Shown here one piece after another: positions 51,201-63,200 of a stretch of 64,000 nucleotides of DNA; position 1 is the stretch's first letter, and every line of letters begins with the position of its first letter. The stretch comes from Callaeas wilsoni. Taxonomy: Eukaryota > Chordata > Aves > Passeriformes > Callaeidae. A program made the translations under genes and the position numbers. The notes beneath the pieces were generated by a model. That model searched no databases. It saw only the letters and a program-made list of their open reading frames with translations, and was not told the DNA's origin. The stretch covers positions 1-64,000 of the forward strand of contig VWPU01010351.1 in the NCBI GenBank assembly GCA_013398955.1, in the 5' to 3' direction.

Positions 51201-54200
51201 AAATGCAGTATGGTATCTGTGCTTTACATCATACCAATGCTAACTGGTCTGTATAACCAAAATATCATTCCTTCATCTTTCAGATGCTTTAGCTGTTGTC
51301 ATAGAAGTTGCAAACCATGCCAATGACATCATGAAGCAGGGAGTAAGTATTTTGCCTTATGAAGCTGATTGATTAAAGCTTTCTCTCTCTTTTTTTTTTT
51401 TTTCTTAAAGTCATGAATGCAAGGACAAGTACTTACCTTCTGCTTTTTTCCCCCCATAGGATAACTTTCAGAAACTCATGCAGATCCAATACAGTTTAAA
51501 TGGACACCATGAGATCGTGCAGCCGGGAAGGGTAAGTGCCCCACATGGCATTCAGCAGACTGCAGTGAAAGTGAAGATGATATGCAAGCAAAGACTGATG
51601 CTGGAATATACCAAGAAGAAAATTGGTCCATTGCTTCATTATTAGTTTCTAATAGTCAGATGAATACGGCCTCTCTATATGTGTGGGGTTTTTTCAGACG
51701 TTTATGTGATGGAAACTTAGAATTTTTAGAATATGATTCCTTGCCAGATCTTGCAGACAGGTTCTTGTCCTCAAGCTTAACGCTGTATTTCATGGTTTCA
51801 AGTGCAGCATGGAAAACTGTAATGCGGTCATCTACACTCACTTTTAGAGAAACCTAACGATAAACAGCTTTTCTCAGAAAGGGAACCTTGAATCCCAAAA
51901 CTTGTGCAGCACTCCTAGTGTAGTAATAAAAATCATAATCATGATAATGGTAATAAAAAAAGTCAGCTCATTTGCATGGCTTGTGCCCTAAAAAGCTACA
52001 TTTTGCATTTCTTGTTTTAATTTACTAGGTCTTTTTGAAAGAGGGAACACTGATGAAGCTATCACGGAAGGTCATGCAGCCACGAATGTTTTTTCTGGTA
52101 AGATGCTGTTTATGTTGCTATGTTACTTATACTAGTGTAATTTTAAGTGGTTAGAACACTGCACTGCAAACATAGCTAATAACTGCAGGTAGTAGAAAAA
52201 ATTGCTAATTCTTGCTGTTCTATTCAGTCAGCTCTAATTTAGAGATATTATCTGCGGCATATGCACTAATTTCAATGGAAAACTGTTTCTCACTAAAATG
52301 TACTATTTTGAACAATGCTCATTTAAAATCTGAGAGCTTTTATGAGAAGACATTATCTGTGGTGCTGTGGAAGGTAACACAGTTACTCCATCCCTCTTAG
52401 CTGTACCAGGTCTTAAAACCTGGAACTCTCATCACTGCTACTGCAGCCTTCCCTCCCTCCTTTCCTTCCTCCCATCTCCCTCCTCCTCTCTCCTTGCCCT
52501 TGCAGGAGCCCATGTGCATCCGGAGCAGAGCACTGAGTGGAAGTTAAGTACTGGGTTCTCTTCCTGTCTCTGCTACTGCTGTGTTTTGAAACTTCTGTGC
52601 ATCTCTGAAGTTTCTGTTTCCACTTGAACGTTTTGTTTATCTTTTCTATTTAGACAGTAAAGCAGCTGTTATCCTGTAATTTATGGCATTATTGGTCCAC
52701 AGTCCTGGCTGAATTCTGTCTTGCAGTTACCCTAATACAAAGAAATCTTTCCTTAGGCAGTCCTGGAGTATGCATTATATCAGTTAGGGAAATACTCTCA
52801 AAAATGTGGTGCTATCCCAAGCACCATAGATATAGCTAATTTCAGTGTCTCTATCGTGGATTTTCTCCGTTTTGTTTTATGGGGCAAGGGGTTTGTTTGT
52901 TTTGGGATTTTTCTTAGATATAAATGGTACAAGCTAGCATTCATACCATTAGACACAGTGATTTTTCCATTTTATTATGTTGTGACTATTTAGTAAGGCT
53001 CCTGAAACATTTGGTTATTTTGCAAAGAATCACATAGCAAAAACTTATGAGACACGTCAGGTTTTGCTATTTGTTTATGTGCAGTAAATGAAGTTTTGGA
53101 TCCATGTGTTGAACAGCACAGAAAATAAAAAAATCTTAGTAGCTGTTCAGTAAGTGCACTGAATGAATCAGAGTCTGGTAGAACAGGAAATAAACTGTGG
53201 ATGCACTTTAAACTGGTAAAATTCACAAGGTATGGTTAAATTTGTCCTTATAAATTGCTAATCCATTCTGCTATCTCCTAGTTTCTGGACTGCTTTGATT
53301 TGTTTGAATGGTTAATTCTAATATCCTTTTAAAGTAGTGTGCTATATTATATACCTGTGTACACGATAAACGTCTTTTTCCCTTTTGACAGCCGGTTCTT
53401 TGACATCCGTGCACTGTTTACTCATGTGCCAAATGTCTATTTACACAAGGAGGATATAAATAGATACCTATTGTTATCTGAATTCATACATGAAAATGTT
53501 TCTTGGATTCAAAGTGGAATAATAGGAAGCAGAGGATGCCCTTCTGGACAGTTATCTCAGTGCTGTAGGAGTTCTGTACTTCCAGTAAAATGCATCTGCA
53601 ATTATCTGGTTTTTTAACAAACTTTAGTCATTAGAAAGTATTCTGTATTACAGTTCAATGATGCCCTGTTGTATACTACTCCTGTTCAGTCAGGGATGTA
53701 TAAACTCAACAACATGCTGTCGTTGGCTGGAATGAAGGTGAGTCACTTGTTAAAGCGAGCCTTTCTCCAAATCTATGCAACTGTGTTTACTGTTGGCAAG
53801 AGATATTAAATATGCTTATGTTCCAGAGCAATCCTACAGGCTTAATTTTTTTTGCATAATGTGGCCTGTGGGATTGCTGTCTAGGTTTCCCTAAATATTC
53901 TATTGCCACAGGATCATCTTGGCTGCATTTCACCCAATGTTGTCCTACTCTGGAATAGTCTGCCTATTTATTTTTTGTATTGTATTTTGTTTAGACTGCC
54001 TCACTTTTGCCTTTTTACTGCTTTTTATTGCTCACACCCAGAGATTAGGCATCTTTGCCTTGTAAGATCCTGGTGGATCAGTTCTCTGTGATTTATAGAG
54101 ATTTGCTAACTGTGAGGGAAGATAGGGCTTTTTTTCCTGAGCCCTTGTGAAAAGCAACAAAGTTAAGCCCTGAGCCCCACTGAGTAATGATAAAGGACGT

Positions 54201-57200
54201 GCATGCCGTATAATGACTCAGTCACTGACATCACAGTTAATGAGAGCAACAAATTATTGCCTTGGAAATCATTGTCTCCAGTCCTGTCAGAAAAAATCAC
54301 CAAGTCCAGTTGCAGTGCAGATCTGGCACTCAGGTCCAAAGTTTTGCAGGCAGAGCTACAAAATCTCTTTTGCCAGTAGATGTCTCGCAGTGGCTCAGAC
54401 CCACTCTTGACTTCTAAGCCCTTTGAAATTTGGTAGCTCAGAAGGCTCAACAGGGTAGTGCAGCCCTTGCCCATTCTAGGGTATACCAGTGGGCTACATC
54501 TCATCCTGCAGCAGCAGCAGTGCCTTTTTTTGCCCAGTTGCAGGAGGTGCTCAAGGGGCAATATCCCTGGGCACGTTGTGGAAGGTGTCTGACAGCTCTT
54601 GAGCTTCATTCCCCCTGTACATCTCCAGTGTTTGCATGAGGACCAATGAAATAAAAGGATGGGCTGTATGTAATCTTAGTGTAGCTGGGCCCTCTGGACT
54701 GGTATATGATTTCCCATTTCTGAGTATTTTCTCTCCAGTGTACCCCTTCTGCAATAAAAATGTACAAGATTTTACAGGAATTAAAAGTAAAGCAACGACA
54801 AAAGTACCATTTCAGTTTGAATGTGAAGTTTTCTCTCTCGGCTGAAGGTTAAGAAGCCAACCCAAGAAGCGTATCAGAATGAACTGAACATTGAAAGCGT
54901 AGAGAGATCCTTCATTCTTTCAGCAAGGTAAGTCTTTCAAATGAACAATGATTTTAAAACTGTGTTTTCAAACAGGCCACACAAGGTTTTTAGAGCTTGT
55001 TTTGCACTTAATGTAGTGAAAAGTTACCCTTGGCTAGAGTGATTACAGAATAGAGGGAATCAGTAAATCAGAGTGAATAAAACCATTGTTTGGTTCCTCT
55101 TTTTCACTTTAGCCGCACCTTCAGAAACTTCAAGTAAATTGAAAAATTACCCTTGCACTGCGTTTCCTGGAGAGGGTTTCAATTTAATTCATTTTAGGCT
55201 TTGCTTTGCAGTATTTTTTTGTTCTTCTAGAATTACTGATATGCCCTATGTTTCCAAATTCTCTAAGTAACAGCAAAAGGATATATGGTCACTAAGCCCA
55301 GGCAGCTCTGGTCACCTTCACTGAGATGCCTTTAGCAAAGGCCTAGTTTTGTGGATTGTTGTTTTTACGGTGCTTGTGTTGAAGTTTTATATGTTCTGAC
55401 ATTTGTGACAGTGCTGATAGCAATGAAGAAAGACATGCTTTCTCTTTTATTTAGCAAAGCCGAGCGAGAGCAGACTGCTGCTTTTTGTGTGACCTTGTAA
55501 ATACTGACATGAGAATGCACAAAGATAGTAGTATCTGTAGCTGAGGGGTAGACCAAGGTTAACATTGTCAAAGAAGCCAAAGGAAGTAGCTCAATTGTCA
55601 GACCAGCAGTTATTTATAACAACACACTTGAAATGGGTAATTCTGTATTTCTTCAACAAATTTAAATGTTTCTTATAGGTCTTCTGCACACTGGGGAAAA
55701 AAAAAGCATTTCACAGCTTAGGGTATGGTTCTGCTCCAGTGTTAATATGAACAGCTCTGTGCCACTTAGCTGCCTTGGTGACTGGACACATGTGTCACAC
55801 AGACACATGAAGGCATTCAGGAGATGGCAATAGGCAGTGTGGATTTTTCTTGGCTTGACTTGAAACAGTGTTTCACTTCTGAAAATATTATCATCTTAAC
55901 ATACGAGCTACCTATTTTCCACAAAACAGGGTAGACTAGTCTTTTTGATCAACTGATTAAGTGGTAGATTAAAAGCAACTCCTGGGAAAGATGTGCTGGT
56001 CCATAGGGGAAAACCCCTATGTATAACATTCTCATCAAATTTGGCATAGTTTTTGACATGCTTTTGTCTTAACCTTGAAATTGCTGGAATTAACCTCATA
56101 TTACCAACTAAGGCTGCTACAATTTGCTTTTTTTGTTTTAGTGCTGTTGATGTTTCATCTTTGGGGAGCATTCAGCTCTTTTATTTTTACACTTGCTGGG
56201 AGCCCTGCATGTGCAAGAGCCCTACGTTACACAACAGTGACAGAGAGAGGTTGCATTTGTGTGGCACAAAGGAGGTGCTGGAGGCTCCAGATGTAAATGA
56301 CAGTTTTCAGATTGTTTTCTGTCTGTCACCAGAACTGGGCCTCTTGTGGTGTAGGAGGGAAGCAATTGAAAAACACCACCAGCAGCAGGTGCTTGCATAT
56401 ATTTTTCCCACTCGACTATGTTGTTCCTATTGATAAATATTCTAAACGTGAATAGAATTTGTATCTTGTCAACCCAGGCTACATCTTCTTTTGAGTGATG
56501 CCTCATTCTAACAGCTTATCTGCTCCTATATGGTAAAAAAAAACCACAAAAAACTTAATTTCAAAACTGTTCAAATTAGTCTTAAAGACACTGGAGACAA
56601 TTTTCATTTCCATGGGGTTTTTTTCAAATAGTAAGCATTATGTGGAGTGTACACCAAAGAAAAGATTCTGAAATTGTCCTGGGAGCAGAGACAGGGAAGT
56701 GAAAAATTAAGCTGGTGAAAAATTGCTAGTGATATAAAACAGGCCAGTTAATAACAGAACTATAGATTAATGTCTAGACAAGAGTCTTTGTCACTTCAGG
56801 TTTAGTTTTACTGACTGCATTAGTATTCTGCTTTATCTAGTCTGGGTTGAGGTTTCAGTTTTCCTGGGATACCTGTAGAAATGTGAATTGTTTTTCATAG
56901 TACAGTGCAGTATTGTACTACAAATCTCTTCATCAGAAAAACCAGTTAGTGCATCTGCATGATGCAGCTCTGTACAGAAGTGAAGCTTTGGTCCTGGCAG
57001 CAACGGTTGTGCCAGCCCGATGTGGTCTGGCCCCTCAGTAAGGCTGCTGAAGAGCTACCCCAGGCAGGCAGAGCTGCATCTCTTCCTGTCCCACCTAAGG
57101 ACAGTCAGGCAAGACTGGCTCAGCTGGGAGAGGTGCCCTAAGGCTCTGATCCTGGAAACAAGAGGGACACGCTTCTGAGTGCCCTCCTGGGGCCACTGAA

Positions 57201-60200
57201 CCGTTTAGCTCCAGTGAGCAGCTGGATGTGTGCCCCCAGCACATGCATTTGCCAGTAGTAGCCATTGCTGGGGTTCTCTGTAATCCATTTGAAGCTTTCT
57301 ACCGTTATGTTAAATCTTAAATAAATAAATAAAAATAGTAATGTTTAAAAACCCCAAGAAACTCCTGCAATTTTAGTAGACAAAATCACTTTTAGAAGGA
57401 TGCAACAATTACTGGAGCTGCAGCAGGGGAAGCGGTAGGGCTGGGCAGCTGTGGGGGAGGGCTGGAGCGACAGCAGAGGAAACTGCCGATTTTGCTGCAG
57501 CAAACCATTACATCAATTCTCTTGCCAGTGGCACCACCTTTGCTCTTATGTTCTGAAGCATTGTAAACAGTCCTAAAGGCTACCACTAGCAAACCTACCA
57601 AGCACGAGGTTCCTGGTGAAATATTAGGGTGTAAGCCTCTAGCTCGTTGTGCAAGCCGCTCCAATACAGAGCAATCTCCACATGATCACTGGGTGGTGGT
57701 GGTGGTATGTAATCTCCAAAACCTGTGCCAACTTTAAATTTAATTAACTAATACAGCTACAGGAATCTAATTAAATGTAACCAGATTTTGAAAAGCCAAA
57801 GGAGTTGATTAGAGTTATGAATATTATGTCGTCAGTGCAGACCAGTTGTTCTTTCTGGATGAGGAAGCAAAGGTAAATAAACTGAACAAAATGTTCCACT
57901 CAGAATGTGAGGTGTTGGGACAGACACTAATGGATTGCTTTGCCCTTGCATGTATCTTATTTCCTCTCCTTTTGTTCTGATTTTGTTGCTGTGTGTGCTA
58001 GATCTTTTTGGTTTTTGTTTGTGCCTCACAGGCTTCCTGTGTGTTTACTTTAGCAGATTTGTCCTCTCTTATCCTGTATAGTACTCAGTTTCATCCCATT
58101 CAAACCCCCCATTCCAAATATTTTCCTTAAAGGTCCAAAGATGATATAAGCTTCCAAATTCACCTACAAAACCATTAAAAAATAATTGGTGTTAGACACC
58201 TCATTTGTGTAAGTTATTGCTTTCCTCCTCCCTAACTTTCATTTCTATATATTTCTGTTCAATTCCTTGGTTTAAACAAATTAATTTATTTGATACCAAT
58301 TAAAAAGTGGGGAATAGAAAAAATGTTGGGAGTGGATTCTTGTTTAAATTTTAAAAGCCCTTTTTAAGCTGGCTTGGCATCTTAAACAGTCTAGCTGTTC
58401 CTCTGCTGCAAAACTGCTTCATCCTTCCTCAGAGCCTTCTCTGTGTTGCTGGCACAAGCAGTTGTTCAGCTGTGTGATGAACCTAGTCAGTAAATTGATC
58501 CAGAGGAAGGACAGGTTGATGGCTTGCTTTATTATGGATTTAGTTCCCAGTCCAGCGCACTGCATAATTGTGTGTGCTCTGGCACAAGAGTGAAAATAAC
58601 ACTTAGTGGCTGAGAGAAAGGATAGTAGGCTGCCCTTTGCAGCAGGAACAGCACAGATTTATGGAAATGGTGTTGTGGCCACGGCCAGAGGAGGTGCTTT
58701 GGTACTGCACATAATCCAGTATAGCTGCAGGGTCCTGCTGTGCCAGGTACTCCTTGTGTGCTCTGCTCCTCGTGCCGTGCCCCTTCAGCCTAATGCTTTC
58801 CCTGCACTTGACCAGGGATCCACCAGCTGTGGGATAAAAAGACAAAGTTAGCTTATCTGTTTATCTCTGAGTTAGCTCATCCAATGGAAACATTTGGGGA
58901 AAAAAATTTATTATTTGAAAGTACCATGACCTGGTAGGAGCAAATAGTTAGGAGCACAAGGCAGGAGAAGAGTCAGCGTGTTTTTATCTGACAGAAGCTT
59001 GGTGTTTCACAGGATTGGGTATAACAAACTGCACTCTGAGATAGAAGGAAGTGGGGAGAAAAAAGGCTTGTTGAAATTTCAGGTTGCTTTCAAGAGGAAA
59101 GCCCCATGCCTTTGTTCTGGGAGCATCATTTAAACGAGTATTATTCGGGCTCTGGGGAGGAGGGGAAGCAATGACAGACAAGCCTTGAAAGAATCACAGG
59201 GCTTTCGGAAGGAGGAAAGGGAAGGAGGGAATCCACATGACAACAACAGACACAGAAATCTTTTTTAGTATTAGTCAACATTAACTAACACCATGCCAAA
59301 GGTTCAAAAATAATGCCAGTTTCAGTAGGAGTTGTAGATGGTCTATAAACTGAAATTGCAAGAGAGTTACTTCAATGTGCAATAAAACTGATGGAATTCT
59401 GATCAACACTTGCTTTTTAGTTTTAAATGTTAATAATGATAAATTGCTTTTGTGGGTTTACTCCAACAGTTCTGCTACAGAAAGAGATGAATGGTTAGAA
59501 GCTATCTCCAAGTCAATTGAAGACTATACAAAAAAGAGAATCACATTTAATCCAAGCAAAAGTCTTGAAGAGGTATATCGCACTATTATTGTTGGTTTGT
59601 TCCCTTTTTGAATATAAAGTTTCCTTACAGGTGCTTAGAGAAACAAGAGGTATTCCATGACGAATAATAAAGCAGGATGGTGAATAATTGAACAGATGGT
59701 GGAACAGACTATTTCATAGTGTTATCTACTTCATAAATTTAAAATTATTTTCTTCAAAAAATCCCAAATCAGCTTTCACAGTTCTTTCTGTAGCTTTGTG
59801 CACAGAAAGATGAAATGAAAAGATTTTAAAATAAAGCAGCTATTGATCCAAGTAGGCTGGTGAAGCTTGAAAGTCATTAAATGCATCTCTGTTGTCAGGC
59901 TTGCATTATAAGAGTCACTGATGAAATAGTAGGTAACATTTAAGACCATGGCAATTTATTAGAGAAGGCTTTCCAGCACCATTAGCATTATCCTATAATC
60001 ACTGATGAGTACTAGTCTTACTTCTCTTCACTGAATGCAACGATATTGTGCCTATGTTCTCTCAGGCAGATCCAGAGAAACAGGAAGAAGATAGTCCTCT
60101 GGGATCGAAGGCTCCCATCTGGATCCCTGACACGAGAGCCACAATGTGCATGATCTGTACGAGCGAATTCACGCTGACATGGAGAAGGCACCACTGCAGG

Positions 60201-63200
60201 GCGTGCGGGAAGGTTGGGTGATTTCGTGGTTACCTTTTGTGTCAGTCATTCAGGTTCCTTGTTTGACATTCAGGTGGAGCCTTATCACCTCAACTACTCT
60301 TCTAAGCAACCCTGTACTATGACACAATTATGTGGGTTAGAACCAACATGTTCGGGTTGGTGGTTTGGGGGCTGGGGTTTGGGGTTTTTTGGACAGGTGT
60401 TATGACAGACCAGTATTCAACCTTCAGCATGCTACATGTTATTTATTTTGCATTCTGGAGTGCTATTTATGGTTACTTTGCAATTACATAATATCCACAA
60501 ATGTTAGCTGAAATGAAGAAGTACCTTCTTCACTAATTTTCCTAAGATAAATAATGATTTTTGATTTTAAGTTATTACCAACTTTCTTTTATATTTTACA
60601 CTTACGAAAGCTATATCTAATAAACTTTATCTTTCTTGTTTTAATCCAGTGAGAATACAAAATTAGAATGCAATGCAGTTGAGACATCTGTGTTGTAAAG
60701 AAATCAAGAGAGCAATAGCTTTTTAGCTATTTTAAAAAGTTTATGATTGAAACAGTTTGGTGACACTGCAGGCTCGTTCTGTTTTTAATGGATCATTAAC
60801 GTTGGCTTATTGACTCGTAATTCACTGGGGTTTTTTAATATTTAAATTTTTATCATTTAGAGAAGGAAAGGACAGCATGTTGAACATAAAGACAAAGGAA
60901 AAAGCCAAGATCTTAAAACACTTGCACTGTAGAATAGTGCCTATTTCAGGTTTTTATGGGCTTAAAAGTGCTGAAGTGAATGTCTGTGTGTTTGGTGATT
61001 TACAGGTGCACATCGTGTACAATAATACTTGTATCTGTTTCTGTTTCCAGATTGTCTGTCAAGCTTGTTCATCAAACAAACATGGCTTAGACTATATGAA
61101 AAACCTGCCAGCAAGAGTATGTGATCATTGCTTCAGGGAGCTACAAAAGCAAGGTAAGGAAAACCTTCACAAACTGTCTTACTTTTGTGGCCTTTATAAC
61201 ATGGTATGTCTGTGCCTCATCTTTGCTGATGGGTTCAAGTGCTTAATTCTGCTTGTGCCTGAAAAACGATAGGCACTTGAGATTCTAAGCCAAACAAGTT
61301 TCTGTGAAGCAAGCTAGGAAATGAATTTGCAATACATTGGCTCTTCCTTCCAGACACGTGTGGCTTTACTCTGTGGTAATAACACGTAGCTTATGCTGCT
61401 TTCCTTTTGAGATAACGAGTGTTAGATTGCTTTTCATTAATCACAGGGTACAAGTGTACATTACAGTCCTTGTGGTTTATCCTGACCTCCCAGGGGGTTC
61501 ACGTGTACTTTTACACTCTGTCACTTGCATGTCTGTAAACTTCATTTTTGCCAGCTAAGCTGCTGGGATGGCTGAAGTTCTGGGGCTCTGTAGAGGCACA
61601 GGCCTTAATCTTTCTGCAGCTGTCTCTCTTCAGGTCATTAAACTGGCCTCAAGCCACTCTCAGGCATCAGCTCATATGGAATTCAAGGATTTGGCATATC
61701 TGTACCTCAGTTCTGAAAGCAAACTCCTAACAATTGCCTACTGAACACTGGCAACGTGGAATTCTACATAAAACACCACCGCTAGAGCAGTTTTCATTGA
61801 AACACTTTCAGAGAATGTGGTGTTTAGTGGAAAGCAGTGGCAGGATAGCCTAATGGTAATAACATTTGCTTAGAGAGGAGGTCCAGGGTCAGTGTCCTCA
61901 TCCTGAGAAAACTCTAATACATCTCTTTGAAGAAGCCTCATATTATTCTGCAGAAGCAAGTGTAAAATCAATGGAAGCACCTCCCAGTGAGGTGGGAATC
62001 CAGTCCCATCTCACAAGACTTGCTGTGAATTAAGTCAAAATACTCTAGGATAAAGTACACAAATCAGCTGTAAACAGACTGATAGAGCTTGCTGCCCTTC
62101 CCTTGGCAGAGGCTCCAGTGCGACACGAGCTCTCTAGAAAATCTGTGATGCCCAGTGAAATAATAAAGCTGTGGATCCCAGCATGCTGGGGGTGACATTC
62201 CTCATGGGGATGCGGAAAGCAGCATGGATAACCCTGGACGTGACAGTGGGAGCCTGCGGTGATGGGGAGGCCGTGGTCTGACCCACCTGCAGGTGTCTGT
62301 GCCGGGCACTAGAGGCTGCTGTGCTGCAGGCAATGCAGCTGCCTGTGGCTGGGAGAAGGGCTGGGGAGCAGGTGCAGTGCAGCGGGCAATCCCAGTGCTC
62401 TCCTGCTCTGCTCGTTATTTCACACCCTCACCGAGCTCAGGGACAGCTCTAGAAGCAGACTTTATGAAGCCACTCATTCCAAGAGCAGCTGTAAAAAAAG
62501 TGGTGGGTGTTGCCAGAAAAAGGGGTTTTGAAGAAGTGAAGTCTTGCAGAAGTCTTCCAAGAGAAATGAAGTAACCGCCTGTGGCAGTGGAGAAAGACAA
62601 CACATGCTGGGAGATGGGAATGTCCAGAAGTGTGTGTGTTCTGGAAGAGGAGCATCCCTGTTGAATAAGGTTGAGAAGGTTACAGATGTAGAGAACTGAA
62701 AGGCAGAGATTAAGTACAGACAACATAGAGGACGGCTGTAAAAATACGGTGTGATTTTTAAAGCTGAATTTTCACCCTCTTTATGAGCAAAGGCAGCTCA
62801 ATATCAAGAAAACAGACTTTGAAAACAAACAAGACCAATTTGTTTTGTTTTAAACTACTTCTGTTTTTTTTAGTATGATGGTGATTTGGGGGATTCTAAC
62901 TCATGGTGTTGATGATAACATTGAAAAGTTAATTCAGTGCTGAATTTAACATGATTAGGTGATACTATTGTAACCCTGTAATCGGAATAAAAATGCCAGC
63001 TGTTTTTTTAGGAGAAAAGTCCAAGAATGAATTGTGTTTATTCATCTCTGACATGAAATCAATATATTCATCCTGCGCATTTTAGATAACCAGTGCACTC
63101 CTAAGAGCGGGTCCCCAGTCAACCATAAATCTCCATCAAGTGCCTTGTCTACAGTATTACAAAGTATTCCCTCTGGAAGAAAGCAGAAAAAAATTCCTGC

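Noticed and set aside
54163..54609. 148-codon minus-strand frame in intron 13
   Set aside because: Longest non-FGD6 frame outside the island, but rich in Cys/Ser/Leu without domains; a CAG-rich stretch reduces stops by chance.
61840..61900. Possible tRNA gene from A and B boxes
   Set aside because: No acceptor or anticodon stem pairing was visible; better explained as a SINE relic.
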